64,000 nucleotides of DNA from contig NW_013546944.1 in the NCBI RefSeq assembly GCF_000711695.1, positions 1-64,000 on the forward strand. The letters are read 5' to 3'. The position numbers and the translations under genes were made by a program. The stretch's first letter is position 1; every line of letters starts with the position of its first letter. The notes below the pieces were generated by a model that was not told where the DNA came from, did no database searches, and saw only the letters and a program-made list of their open reading frames with translations. This DNA is from Tilletiaria anomala UBC 951. Its lineage: Eukaryota > Basidiomycota > Exobasidiomycetes > Georgefischeriales > Tilletiariaceae. Below, one piece after another: positions 36,361-49,400 of the stretch.

Positions 36361-37343
36361 TCACTTGAACATCACTTGAATGGCTAAAGAATGAGCACCG
36401 TCTTATCAGCACTTCCTGTACTTGGGGCAGGCCACTATTGTCAAGCTGGGACTCACTATATGCCTTAGTGTCCGGATCCCAGTGACTCCACGTGCCTGGT
36501 TCTTCCCTTGGCCGCGTGTTCGGCATAGCTGAGAGTACCAACGTCTCGCTCTGGTCCACCTCTCGTGCCTGCAGCTTGAACGCGATCGTCTCATACGGCT
36601 CGGCAGCGACGACGAGGTATTGCCATGCGCGATTCTGCATCTCGATGTGCTGCTCAAAGCTGCTCATGAAGCGATGCATCGGCCTAACACCACCCTTGAT
36701 CTCAGGCAGCTGCACTTGAAATAACAGGCCTATCCGCCCACCCATGCTCTCCCGCGTTTTCCTCTCGCTTTCCGACTCGGCAACGTTAGGAGGTGCCATT
36801 GGAACTGGCTCGCGAACTTTGGTGACTTTGTACCCAGGTCGCCCGATCTTAACAAATTGCTTCTTGGGCTTTTCGTTTGCCAATGGGGCAGTCAGGAGCA
36901 GATTCGGGTTGTATCGTGCTTGGTCTTTCGCCTCCTTCGCAGCTCTTCGCGCCAAGTTGGTCTGGTGCTTTTTACCTTGTGTATGCGATAGGTAAGAGCC
37001 TTCATTTGTATGCAGCGTTAAGCATAGACGACATTCGATACCTCCAAGGTGATTCCGAAGAATATATGGGTCCTGAGAGCGAAAGGATATGGGTAGCAGT
37101 CATTAGCTATCACGACAATCTCACATATTTGTACCTATAAGAGCAGAGTCCCACCTTGTTGATATCAATTGTCTCCAGCGCAAGCTTGCGTAGTCGCTCC
37201 CTTCGATCGACATTGGCCTCGGACGCTCCTGCTACACCAGCACCTTTATTACCCGCGCGATTTTGATAGTCTGTGCGATCGGAGAGCACTCATCAGCAAG
37301 TCTTCCTCTTTTAACGATCAGCAGACGATCAGCCACTCACCCA
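36361..37343 (-). CDS. SF3A2: splicing factor SF3a subunit 2
   Basis: A component of the SF3a complex of U2 snRNP (Prp11 in yeast), needed for prespliceosome assembly in the nucleus. Four exons (37343-37340, 37270-37155, 37072-36457, 36383-36361) sum to exactly 253 codons, giving 252 residues. The first coding exon is only ATG plus one base; splicing creates MDYQNRAG, the invariant start of this family. The matrin/U1-type zinc finger is at residues 54-76 (C54, C57, H70, H76). It is followed by GRPGYKVTKVREP and the second domain, with PRHRFM-like MHRFMSSFEQHIE and WQYLVVAAEPYETIAFK. The C-terminal exon supplies TIQVMFK, as in other fungi. The metazoan proline-rich tail is absent, which is normal in fungi. 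The gene ends 62 bp from ARH1. Confidence 0.94.
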
Positions 37344-38259
37344 TCTTGACGCCGTTGGCAACTTCCTAGTATTGCATTGAGGCGCGCAATTGATTCCAAT
37401 GATTCTAACACCCAATTTGGATGCAGTCAAGTTGTGAGCCACCTTGGTTCTGGTTACATGCGCCGTAATTGTGCAAAATCTCTTCGGATGCTGCGCGCCT
37501 CGTGTTTCGTCGTTCCGCCCACGGCCCAATACAATCTAGAATCGTTAGCGTACTATAAGGTGGAAGCTTGGAGCGTTGGCGGATGACTCTGATTAACACT
37601 CTGAGCCGGTTGGCCGTGCCTTCCTGTGGAGGATGCCCTCTGCTGACCGCTACAAAGGACTGTTTCGTGCATGTACATGCGTTGCTACGGGACTGCCGGC
37701 GCTCGCTGTTTCGCAAACTCGAGATGGCGAGCTCGAATGGAATTGACGATGCGCCGCGAGATGTAGTGCTGCTGTGTTCGGTTTCCTACATGGGGTTACA
37801 CGTTCTAACTCAATTCTAGCACTTGGCCATGATAATCGATAATACAATATCTTGATGATGCAGGGGAAATGCAATGTAGATCTTCCTTTTGTAGGATCAG
37901 GCTACTCATGCAAAAGAGCAGTAGGATGACGGTAGTGGAGGTGGTCGTGGTGAGGCTGATCACAAAAATGACCACAACTGGTGATTACCGATGGAAAATC
38001 GGGCAAAGGATGGCTGTACTGCTTCTTGCTGTTGATGTGATGAGATACTTGCGAAATGGCTTGCAAGCTTGCGATAGGGAGGCATGAGAAGGTCAGTAGG
38101 CGAAAGAAATTGGTTGACAGTTGTCGCCATGTGCCGGAGCGGCGATTACGGCTCGCGAAATTTGGCCAACTTACCCTTCCATTGAATGAAATTTGATGAC
38201 GATCCGCATAGCCTCCTCCCTCGCTAGGCTGACTGGAGAGGGGCCGATAGAAAGCGATG
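37344..38259. other. intergenic, no recognised gene
   Basis: This lies between the SF3A2 start and the zinc-cluster gene stop. A minus-strand open frame at 38270-38170 ends at a good GTAAGT donor and reads IAFYRPLSSQPSEGGGYADR. It is out of frame with the last assigned exon of the zinc-cluster gene, so I left it out; it could be part of an alternative 3' end. Confidence 0.35.
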
Positions 38260-40381
38260 TCACCGTCCATAGTCTGGAAGCTCGCGTATAGAGTCGCCCA
38301 GTCGACTCGGAGCCTGGTTGATTAGGGGTTCCTGGTAAAGCTCTTCTGCAGCGTTCATCGACGAGAGAAGGTGGTGGCTATCAAAATCGGAGGTCTCGTT
38401 GAACAGCTCTCCCGGCACGCCACTTGCAACCGGATGATTGCCCTTCCAGGACGACGACGGCGGCGGCAAAGCGGCTCCTTGCGTGAGCGCTGCTCCTCGG
38501 GAGTTCCAAATAGCATTGCGCTCTCCTAAGATGATCCCTGACCCTCCCTTCAGTTGCTCGGGTAGTCCGGACCCTGGCTCTGTGGTGCAGACACTGCATG
38601 AAGATGCTCTCGATTGTGATCTTTGGCATGGAACACCAGAAGCGAACAAATGACTCACTCTTCCACTTGGCTACACGACTCATCGTCGAGCTCGTCGAGC
38701 TCCTCGTCGCCTACAGACACTGCCTGATCAACGCTCGCCGCGTGGTCGGCGCCCGCGCAAAGCCTCGACGATCGCTTGCGAGGAGTAGGCACCGCCTCGT
38801 AGAAGCAAGCACGATCTCCGATGCGGCACTGCTTGCAGGGCGTGCCGTCCTGTGAGCACTTGACCTTGCGCTTCCTGCAGACCAGGCATCCCGTCCTGCT
38901 GCGCTTGAATTTAGCGCGACGGGTCGTTCCGACGCCGCTGCTGCCGATACTGCGCGATAATGGCAGCAGTGCGCCCATCGTAGGCGAGAAGTCCAGAATG
39001 GTTCCCGACCGGATCAGTTTGTTGGAGGACGCGCGCTGACGCTGCGGCTGCGCAGGTGTCACAGATGCCGATGAGCCAACCGAGCTTTCCCGGACGGACT
39101 CTGAAGCACTGTGCGACGCAGCACTATGCTGAAACGCGTAGATTCCTGCATGTGAGGGAAACGCCGCAGCACTCATGCTGCGAAGACGTGAATGTGTGAC
39201 CGGATCAGACATATGGCCTGCGTCGACGCCTGCTCCGGATCCGGAGGAAAATGAGGCGCGGTGGGATTCGGAAAGCGCGGACGGAGGTTGGTGCGACAGG
39301 ACAGAAGGGTGCGCTAGCGGCGGTTGCGAAATAAGCGGTGGTTGCGACATAAGCGGCGAGTCGGATGTTGCAGTGCTCCGCAAGCCAGGTTCGCCGGCGG
39401 GTCCGGCGCTGGCGCTGCTCGATCCGTCAGTCCATGGCCAGTTGCGCGACAGGACCGATGCAGAGCAATGTATGTTTGCTAGATGGCCGTAATGCGACGA
39501 CAGGCCGCCAGAAGCGGCAGACTGAACTTGTGGCGCTGACGACTGGCTGTGGTACAGAGCAGGACTGAGGATCTGCGAAAAGTTGGGAACGGCCGTTGAT
39601 CCTTTCAGCTACGAGATCAACGAGAGAGGCATTTCCGAACACTCACCCCTCCTGCAGGAAGCCCGGAGGAGTTGCTCGCCGAGCTGCTAGCCGGTAACCC
39701 CGCAGATGCAAACAGGTTGATCCTCGTCAACCCATCTGCGGCGGATCCTGTGCCTAGAGGCATGGCCGTCGTGGGAGGAGGCATCATGGGTTGATGCAGA
39801 GACTGAGGCCGCAGGTTAGACTGCATCGCCATCACATGCTCGTGCGGCGTCCAGGAAGACACGGAGCCGCTGTGATGCATCGGCATCGTGTTCGTGACCG
39901 ACATAGGATTGGCAAATATGGATGACTGCGCACTGTTCAGCCGCATGACGTCCACGGCTGACGGGTTGGCGGCCATCATGTTGCTTGGGGCCGATGGCGC
40001 GTGCTGGCCCTGTTGCGGGAGATGGTACCGGGTATCTGATGATAATAAAGGCGGCAGATGTTGCAGTTGAGACGCAGACGAATTTTGTACGGCGGCTTGA
40101 GCGTGTCGACCGTGGTATCGAGCCTGCTGCGTTGAGTGTTCCGAATGCTGACGTACTCTTCCGGCCTGTGCCGAATCAGAGCCTGCACGAGCGGGATAGG
40201 GATGACCAACAAGACTGGAACTTGACTCGCTCCTCTGATGGAGGGGTAAGGTGGAAGACGGTTCAACTGGATAGGGACCCGGTGATAAAGGTACCGCAGC
40301 TAACGAGAATGTTGAAGGCCGACTGTGTGCGATGGCTATCCAAGCTTCTGGTTCACCCCCTTGTGGAAGGCGACTTTCCAT
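38260..40381 (-). CDS. Zn(II)2Cys6 zinc-cluster transcription regulator
   Basis: A fungal-type DNA-binding regulator. Three exons (about 40381-39647, 39572-38659, 38593-38260) join in phase to 660 residues. The binuclear cluster is at about residues 474-500: CLVCRKRKVKC, then SQDGTPCKQCRIGDRAC, giving C-x2-C-x6-C-x6-C-x2-C-x6-C. It is preceded by the basic RRAKFKRSRTG and followed by the linker PRKRSS. Everything before the cluster is Ser/Pro/Gln/Ala-rich and probably disordered. After it there is an acidic stretch (DEELDELDDESC) and a short tail, with no fungal middle-homology region. Most zinc-cluster proteins carry the cluster near the N-terminus; a central cluster in a disordered protein is less usual but known in basidiomycetes. 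The start could lie in an upstream exon. Target genes are unknown. Confidence 0.88.
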
Positions 40382-43300
40382 TACCTCACGCACCAGGTAG
40401 TATCAGCGTGCAGTGAGGCTGGCCAACACGCCATGCGCTTCAGTAATGACATTAGAAAGAACATTGCGAACGCCATTGCTTACCCTCTGTTTGCTGCTTT
40501 CAGACTCAATGGTCCCAATCTGCGCCAATATGAAGCGCTTACAAACATGCGTCACCGGGACAAAGCGGTTGCTTTCGCTAGGCGATTTGTGAAGGCAGTG
40601 CGAGACTGGGGAGACTGCCGAGCGAGAGAACCTGCTCGCCTAGCGATCGCGACCGCGTCTGGTCTGGCTGTGTGCCTTGTCCAGCCAGAGATGTCGAAGC
40701 CACGACTGTGAGTATTCGGATGTGGTGCGATGAAACCCACAGCTTTGTGTCCCATCGGGCTGCCAAGGTCACTTTGAGAGCATGGGGCTGTTTTATGAAA
40801 GTGAAGTTCTGGCGAGCATTTTCTCCAGCGACGACGGCATTGGCCAGGAGATATAAAAAACGGCCGATCAGAGCGATGTAAAAGGTATGGAGGCGAAGTA
40901 AAGATCCAAGATGCAGGAAGGAGATTGACCGTGATGACCCCACAGAACTCTCACCAGAGGCAGAGATGCCATGAATTGAATTGCATTGCATTGACACCGA
41001 CAAGAGATGTGGCCCGGTCTGTTCTCCCAGGCCCAGGCCTGCCCCAGTCTCTCTCATGAACGCCTCTCCGCCAGCGTCCGACGGAGCGGCTGCAGAAGAG
41101 AGCTGCTGCCGACTCGGCCAAGCTCATCGGCCTCTCCCTCACTTTTTCTGTCTCTGTCACCGAACTGAATTAAACACACAGTTTGATGAAGACATGAGTG
41201 TGCTTGCATGTGTACGTACATACGCACTGCGCTTCCATCAAGATATTCCATGAGCACAAAGCAGGTGACCCACAGCAGCCAGCAGGAGTGTCTCGTACGA
41301 GTTTTAGTGAGGGGCCGACGGCGAAGAGTGCTCTCCCACCAGGGTCCCACAGCAGTGCAACAGGCCACAGCTGTGCCTGCCTCGTTCGACCCACCTTTTT
41401 GCTTTGTTTGGGACTGCAAGCAATTGTGCCCTCGTGCCTGCAACACCACCTCACGTGAGCTTCAGTCGGTTCCGAAACCCTCTGTGGCACAGCTGAAAGT
41501 AGCTGACAGCCTGGAGCACGGCAGGCGAGGCGGGCAATTGGCAAAAGGGGGTTTAATTCCCCTTTTTTGCTGGTGGCACCCCAAGATGCCCAATTGCGCC
41601 CATCGCCGCGTATCCCCTTCCCTGGTTCGACATGAATTTTCCTGCCAGAGCCAGCAAGCAGGCCCCCGAAGCTGCCATATTCGTCAGACGGACGCCATGG
41701 CTGCTGTTCCTCCGCCAACTTCGTCGTCCTTCGACGTTCGAACCTGCGCTTGCCACATGTGCATACATACCGATATGTGAAGTCGGACCCCGGGTCTGCA
41801 GTGTGCACAAAGCACTCAAGCCGCTTCAAGAACAGGGTAAGCAGGATTTGCTTGGTGAGAACGAACTTGCCTGACGCGATGACGGTGCTGACACTTGCTG
41901 AACTCTCAGATACTCAGTCACTGGACAGGTGGGGCAAAGTGGCGGATGGGTTGACAGGGCAGATGCGGTGACAATGGAGGGCGACCTGGAAGGCACAGAA
42001 CATATAATTTTTTGGGTGCGATGAAAATGGCAAATTTTTTATCTTCGAATCTCTTGCTCCAACTCGGACACATGTGGGACACACTCAGGTCACATGCGAG
42101 CGAATGCAACTTGATAATTGCGAATTGCAAATTGCGATTACAAAATATTTCATCCAGGCACTCGTGCGCGAGCGCTCCTGCCTGCTGGAAGCTCCGAGGT
42201 TAATGGATTGCGAATGTACCCTCACTAACCTCCATGCTCCATACTCCAAACGTCGTGCTCGCCTGTGCATAGTGCGCAAAAGATATCCCACCTACAAGGG
42301 GTTAGCGCTTGCTGAGTGTGATGACTCATCCATGCGGCATCATCGAACTCGCATTCAGTTTCTACGTGTGGAGTAATATCCGCATATGTGTACATCGAGC
42401 GCTCCATTGCCAAGTATGCGCGGATGAGGGATGTGCGAAAGGGATCGCACTGCGACCCTTTCTTGACTGATCCCACCACTTCCTATTACTCATCCTGTGC
42501 TTACTAGTACTATCGTTTCAAGGTTCCAGAATCAAGGCGAACGATCTTATGGGGTGGCATCCAATGATCTTCCTCGCATTTACAATCAGATTTTATTTAT
42601 TGCAGGACGAAAGGCATTTAGACTGTGCTACCGCTTCGTAAATGAATCCTTCTAAATTACACCTGGGAGCTTTGTGCACAACTTTGTTGATGCTTGGCAG
42701 CTTAATAGTCACGGATGGGCCACGGCGGGTTTCTACGACTTCATACAGTGCTACTTCTGCCCACAGTTGCATTTCGTCACAAACGGCCTGCATGAACACA
42801 TACTTCATATACAGAAAGACGCCAACCAGAAGTGTGTCATAATGTGTAGCATGACGGAAGCCGGGAAGAAACGTGTCGCTCGGTACACCAAATGACGAAT
42901 GAGGGCAGAAGTGCTGAAGGGCAGAGTTGTAGAGTTGTTCTGACCGCGGATCGTTCACGCCTTCACGCTTCAATGCCCTTCCTAGACCCGCTCATCGTGC
43001 ACAACGTCGACATTTCTCTGTTTGAGTTCTGCCTGACGACTGTCGAACTAGAGACTTCGAGGACCCAGGTGTCACCATAGGTCGGTCGGGATTTCCAGGG
43101 AACAAAGTACCGGAAGCAGAGGGATCAGGTGCCGAGTCGCTTTCTGGGAAAATTTGCAGTGAATTGGTTGGGAACTAGATGCATTAAGTGAATGTGATGA
43201 GATGCGTGTGATTACTATTATGGGATGGGAGAAGTGTGCTGCGCATGTCAAACAAGGGTGCTGATTGATGGAACCTGAACTCGCTCGGTGTTTGCTACAC

Positions 43301-46300
43301 TTGGCGCTTCAGCCGAATGCTTCCACTGTTGCTCCTGGTGAAGGCTGACGGTCGGGCGGTGCCAGATCTTTATCGGAAAGCTTGACAGAGGGAGTTGGAA
43401 GCCGGACAAGCCATTACACGAAGCCGAGCTCCATATCTGAACCTCTCTCATCGCAAATCGATCTACACCTAATTTGACCTGAATCTCCTCATCATGGGTT
43501 TCGGATGACTTGCGTGGAGTCAAGTATTGAAGTGGCGGCGCCAAGCCGCGGGTTATCAGGTTGAGCGGCTTTGGGAGGAGGATGTTTCAGGACGAGGCTC
43601 AGAGGCTGCTGTTTATTCATAATCTACAAAATCATCGGTGTGCCTGAACCATGATTCCCTGTAGAGTATCACTTTGAAGACCCCATCCTCCACCACAACG
43701 AATGATACTCTGACGACTGAATCGCTATGTATGGACAAATCCAAGCACACGGGCTTTTAGTAGAACTGATGGCAGGAAAAAACATCAACGTCAGTTGATG
43801 CAACGGGCGCCGCACGCGTCGGGCACATGCCATCGCCTCGTCGTGGAGCAAGCCATCGATGAACGCTTGTGGATGCAGCGCTCACAGAAAGCAAGGTAGG
43901 CCGTGCACGTCGGCTCGCTTTGTGGAGTCGTTTTGTGGATCTCTCTTTTGTCTCCTCTTCACCAGATAATTGAACCGTGTCGCTTGCCGCGCCCAGAGCG
44001 AGTTGTACCACGACATCGAGAGTCGAACAAATGTCAAAATACAGCCTGTTGCGGGATGCCTACTACATGCATCACCAAATGGACATGCGAAAATTCACCA
44101 ACGCTTTCACCGGGATCGTGCCTCACGCTCGGAGCGTCTGAGGCCACTGAATGTTCAGTGTTCAAAATTGGGTCTCAAAGACAGCTCACCGCTCACGGTT
44201 TGCCTTCACTCGTATCAACCGGTCGTTCCTAATGGTCATACGCCACGCGAATCAAGAACAACCTGAGCCGAGAGGTCTTTTCCGTCCAGTCACCAAGGCA
44301 AGAATATAATGCAAGCTCACCAGAAACATGGAGTGAATGGAGAAGAGTCGTTTGGTTTCGAAAAAGTATTGAGTGGTAACCTGCATCGGTTTCTGCGCTC
44401 TCGGAACTATGGTGGAGACCTCTTACGCTCATCAATCTTGAGCTTTGGTTGATACCTCATTAAAGCTCGCCTTATGAACCGTATCAGGACCTTAGATTCG
44501 TGGCCCACCAGCAGCATACCTGAGTATCAACCTACGCCCACAGCTTCGCTATTTTCAAACTTCCTGGGCGTTATCATCATTTCATGCGTCTTGCACTATG
44601 GTCAGATGATGGTGTTTCGAACGCATCTCGAGTCCAGACGCATGAACGCCAAGATGGCACCTAGTGACGTCTGTTCGTTCAATTTCAACCATGCCGGTTC
44701 CCTGTACTGCTCATGCATGCGAATGGCCCGCTCATCGCCCTCAGTACGCGCTGGCGTGGTGCCACTGGGGCCAATAGAGTGTGGAATTGAGCGTGCATAT
44801 GAACTGCTTGATTACAACTGAATCTGTATGCATTAGTTGAACCGAAGTTGGCTTGCTACAGACTTCGCAGTTCACCGCTCATATTTCACATTTCACCTCT
44901 CAAAGCTGAAGGGTTCAAGCTTCGCTCTTGAAACTGTTGCACGCGTTTGCCCATGGTGACAGCAAAGATTTGCAGGATTGGACTGGACAGCGTTGCAGAG
45001 ACTGATCCTCCGTTATTCACGTCAGTCGATGTCTGGGGTTTCGACCTTATGATCTATGTAAACAGCTATGGACTCACCCGCACAGGTCTTTTATCCCGCA
45101 CATCACAGGCGAGCTTGGCTATGTATCGTCCACCATGAGCTCGTGACTTGTGACCTGGTGCGAGTAGCACATCGGTTATCACAAGTTTGGGAAGACGGGA
45201 GAACAAGAGTAATGAACAGCATGACTGCTCGAGCCTGATCTGTTCGTTCACTACCCACAGTGGAGAGTGTGGAGTGAGGATGGCGACTGGGGAGGCTGGC
45301 AGCCGTGAGGTGGGCATGTCAGACCGAGTCAGACTCTGCCACTTGCCAATATCTGCTAACTGCCATCTGTACTATACCAAGGCCGAGCCGGGTGTGCGAA
45401 TGGCGCCCAACGCTAGCAAAGGTGAGTAAGCACATACCTTTGTTGTCCATGCGCCCGTCCCCCGGGTCGCTGGTATCCCAGGTCGAAGCCAGATCGATTC
45501 AAGGTATAGCTAGGGCAAGCCAGTAGAGCGGTCTGCTCGAGTGCCTAAGCCTTGGATCCTTGGAGTGTGGACCGAAGTGTTGGAGCACTGAACAGGCCGG
45601 GACTCGGCCGGATGACACAAATCACAGGAAGTCAGGAACTGCCCTTACATCTTGTCTGTCCGTCTGTTTATTTGTTAGTTTCAGGTCAAAACGTCGTCCC
45701 TCGTCGATGCTCCTCGAGTCCTGCACACCTTTGACGGGAAAGGCCTGGACAGGTGGTCCGACAAGTCTCGACTGCTCAACACTTTTCCCTCCTGATCGGG
45801 CCTTTTTGAGAGGCAGCACACTGGTCAGCTGCAACGAGACTAGGATGCATTCTTGGCTTCTGTGATCGCTGGGCGAATGATGCACATACGTATTTACTCG
45901 TACATGCATAAATGTACCTACATGCAAGTACACACAAGTTTCTCACACTTCCCTTCTCTTGCGAACCATGTGAAAGAGTCGAGGCGACATGAACTTGCGG
46001 GCCAAGACGACTTAAGTTGCATCAATGCAGCACATGCCACCGTGATTGCGGCGTCTAGCAAGCCACAAGGCACTCTCTATTTGAAACTCTCTACCGTCCT
46101 CGCGGCAGAGTATGAAACGGAATGCGACGAAAGGGCGTACCTTGGCACACTACATACACGAGTTGACATTGTGTTCAATCCATTTGACCGGTTTACTTAT
46201 CAAGGCATCACCAACGCATCAATCAACATGTCGATCCACGAGAATCTGCGTTTGGTGGCAGAACTAGCAATGCCGTAAAATTGCGACCATTTACTTTGTT

Positions 46301-46487
46301 TCAGTGCATTATACAAATTCAAGGTATCGGGAGCAGCGATGTTACATGGCAGCTCCATTGCGTACACATGGCAGACGCACGCAATACAGCGAGGTGATCC
46401 GCTGCTGGCAAAGAGTGACTCCGGGTGATCACAAAAGAGAAGAATAAGTGAACGACAAATTGGAAGACAAGGTCTCGGCATGCTTAA
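40382..46487. other. 6.1-kb gene-free region upstream of the zinc-cluster gene
   Basis: No protein family is recognised on either strand. Open frames up to about 220 codons occur (for example minus 41829-41170 and minus 42973-42593), but they resemble nothing known and overlap others in other frames. The region contains short AATTGC-type repeats at 42112-42140, the sequence TTTCACATTTCACC near 44884, and repeated TACATG-like words at 45898-45935. It is the upstream side of the zinc-cluster gene and the downstream side of the Msb1-like gene. It may be an extended promoter, a noncoding transcript or old transposon dust; the sequence alone does not decide. Confidence 0.4.
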
Positions 46488-49400
46488 TTATAATCTGCGA
46501 CTATTCGTCGAGCCGGAACGGACGCTCTCTGCCTCGTCAGCTTCCAGTAAAGAGTGGAGTGGTTGACCGGGCTGCAACGAGGCCGGCCCATTATCAGTGA
46601 TTGCGTGAAACACAGGAGCGAAGGTAGTGCTCCTTTGGCAGGAAGAACATACCTGGTAAGGTTCTCGGAAAGACATTGGGAGGGCAATGTCGTCCTCCTC
46701 CCGCTGTTCGGCAGCGTCTGTGGAATTGTCACCTGCGTCTGTCGCTTGGTCGCTGTGCGGTTGCCATCTGTGCGGCTCAAGCGCAGCAGCTGCAGCAGCT
46801 TCGAGTGGGTGCATTTTGCGCTTGGACTCAGCGGACTGGTCGGCGGACTGGTTCTCGTCGGTAAGCGCAGGCGCATTTGTCTGCTTTCCTTCCGCGCCCT
46901 TCTGTGCCTTTTCGTCAGCGGCCCTAGAAACGGAGCCAGAGGTGGAACCAGAGCCTTTGGCGGGCGGGCCGCCGAATTGCCCTGCGATCTTGGCGACACG
47001 CCCGTGAATGCGGTTGTTGATGTCGAAAGGGTTATCGATGGCAGCTCTTGTAGGCTGCTCGGTTTTCACAGAAATGGCTGCCGCCTTCGGAGGCAAATCG
47101 ACTGGGTTCAAGCGGGCCCGCAAACCAGCAGCCGGGCTGAGCGGGTCATTGGAGATCGACCCTCCAGTGGCATGAGGCTGAAGCGGAGTCAGACGCACCT
47201 TCTCAGGAAAAGAAGAGACAGGTATATCCATTGCGCTTTCCGGCACGACCGGGTCGGGCGAGTCGGATGTCAGCTTGTTGAATGGCGCAACTGCCGGAGG
47301 CTCCGTCGGTTTGTTGGCAGTTTCGACCTCGTCTTCGCGCAGATAAGCCACTTGCGGAGATTCAGAGAGGTCCGACATGGGCCGCTCACATCTGGCAACA
47401 GAAGATAGGGCAGAATTGAATCCAAGAAACAAGTCTGAAGTAGGTTTTCCACCGACATTGTCGACAGGTAGTTCGGCACCACTTGGCGATCGCGATCGAC
47501 TCTTCTTTAGAGAAAGGTCCACAGAATCAGCCAATTCCTGACACGAAAAGTCCGCAGTGGAGCCCATGGGCTTGCTCGAATCACGCGGAGGCGGGATGAT
47601 CGCGCCTTGTGTAGCAATACGCCCTTGGGACTTGAGCATGACATCGACCCAGACGTCATCCCTGCTCTGCTTTTGCGCGTGGCGTTTACAACTACCCTCT
47701 TCTTTTCGTGGCGATTCAACCTCGTAAAGGCTTCGGGTCTCAAAGTCGACAGTGGAGGATGACTGATCGTGACCATTCTGCTGGCTGTTCCCATTCGTCC
47801 TGCTGAAGCTTGCTCCAAGCGGCGACTTTGGCGGAACGGCGGGTGGAAGATTCTGCGGCACGGACTTGCGGCCGCGCATCCGTTGGCTCCTGCTGCGGAG
47901 TACAGATATCAAGCCTCCCCGTTCCTTCGTGGGGAGTTCCACATCTAGCTTAATGTGGTGAACTGCGGGGTGCGACGTTGTTGCAGCAGGTGCTGACGCT
48001 GGAAGCGGCTTCTCCGTAGCGTTCACGTTGACTTGATAACTTTCCTGCAATGGGGAAAGCGGTGACTGCGAGAATGTTGCCCAAGTGGAACGGTCCGACT
48101 CTAGCGTCCTTTGCACGGGGTCGTTGAACTTGAGTTGCTTGGTCTGCCCGCCAGAGCCTGGCTGGAAGACGTCGTCTGGATCATAGAACGGCAGATTCTT
48201 CTCCTGCTTACCCTTTCCCAGTTTCTTGAAAACGTTAAGTTTGCGAAGCATCGGCTTGCTGCGCCCCTTCTTCCTGCCTAGAGCTTCCAGGTCGGCGCGG
48301 TACGCCGGAGGCACGATCTCAGAGATGACGAACCAGGCCGCATCCGTGCGCGGATCCTTCTGCACGAAATCCCCGAATTCGGAGCGGATGGGTGAGACGA
48401 TGCTCGTGGGCAGCTGCGCTCCGGCATTGTTGCTCTGCGAGCTGACGCTCCAAGGCGTAGGGCGGGACTTGTACTGCACGACGACAAAGTTCGCAGTGCG
48501 GTGTGACAGCTCGTCGCGATTCGACCAACCGCAGCCGAGCATGTAGTCCGCCCAAACCTCGGCGAACGTCTCGTCGATCTTCGAATACGCATTGTCTGCA
48601 CCTGCTGCCTGGCCCTGAGCTTGCGTGTTACCATCAATAGTGCAAGTCAAGGAAGGACTGGAGATGACTTTGGCGCGCGTGTCGTAAGAGAAATCCGGTA
48701 CTTTGCGTGCCGACTTTCGCATCCGCTCGAGAATCTCTGCATGTCCATTCGGCCATCTCTCCAGCTCCTCCTTCAGCTGGTCATCGAATGACAACACCGA
48801 GTCGAGACCCGCATCGTCACCGTCGACGCCAAAGCCCGAACTCGCAAAGTCAGACCAGATCTTGGTGCCTCTCCGCTCGGAGCGATTCTTTCGCTCTGTC
48901 TCCTTCAAGTCGAACGCCAGTTTGGAAGAGTCCGTCTCGAGGAAACCGATGTTGGCAAAGTCACCCCATGCTTTCGACACCAGTGAGCTGTGCGAGTTCA
49001 GCGCGTCGTTGGGATCTGGAGAGCGTAGACCAAACTCGGAGAGCGGACCGACTGGTGGTACTCCGCTGGATTTGAGCCCTTGCAGGCCGCCACGGTAGTT
49101 GATGAGTTTCCTGAACCTGTCTGAAAACTGAGGGTACAAACCGTGCTGCGGGTCGTCCCCTCTGCATGCCTCCCATTCCTCACAGCGCACCTGGAGCTCC
49201 ATTTGGCAAGCCACTTGGAGCAACTCAGGACTGTACGAGCGCACGTTGGCCTCGATGATGGTAACAGGCACGGACCGGGCGGTTGAACCGAGCTTGGCAA
49301 CCTGGCTCGAGAGCATGGCTGGGTATCCAGTGATGTGATCCACAAGGCGCGTGGGAAGTGCCTCCTTCGTGGCCTGCTCACGAATGTAAGCGAGCAAGAG

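Noticed and set aside
38170-38270. Extra zinc-cluster exon reading IAFYRPLSSQ with a GTAAGT donor
   Set aside because: It is out of phase with the last supported exon, which ends in its own stop. It is kept only as an alternative.
41170-41829. 219-codon minus-strand open frame
   Set aside because: No recognisable domain, no splice or promoter context, and other long frames overlap it on the opposite strand.
42593-42973. 126-codon minus-strand open frame
   Set aside because: No family resemblance. It is isolated in a gene-free region and of a length expected by chance in this composition.
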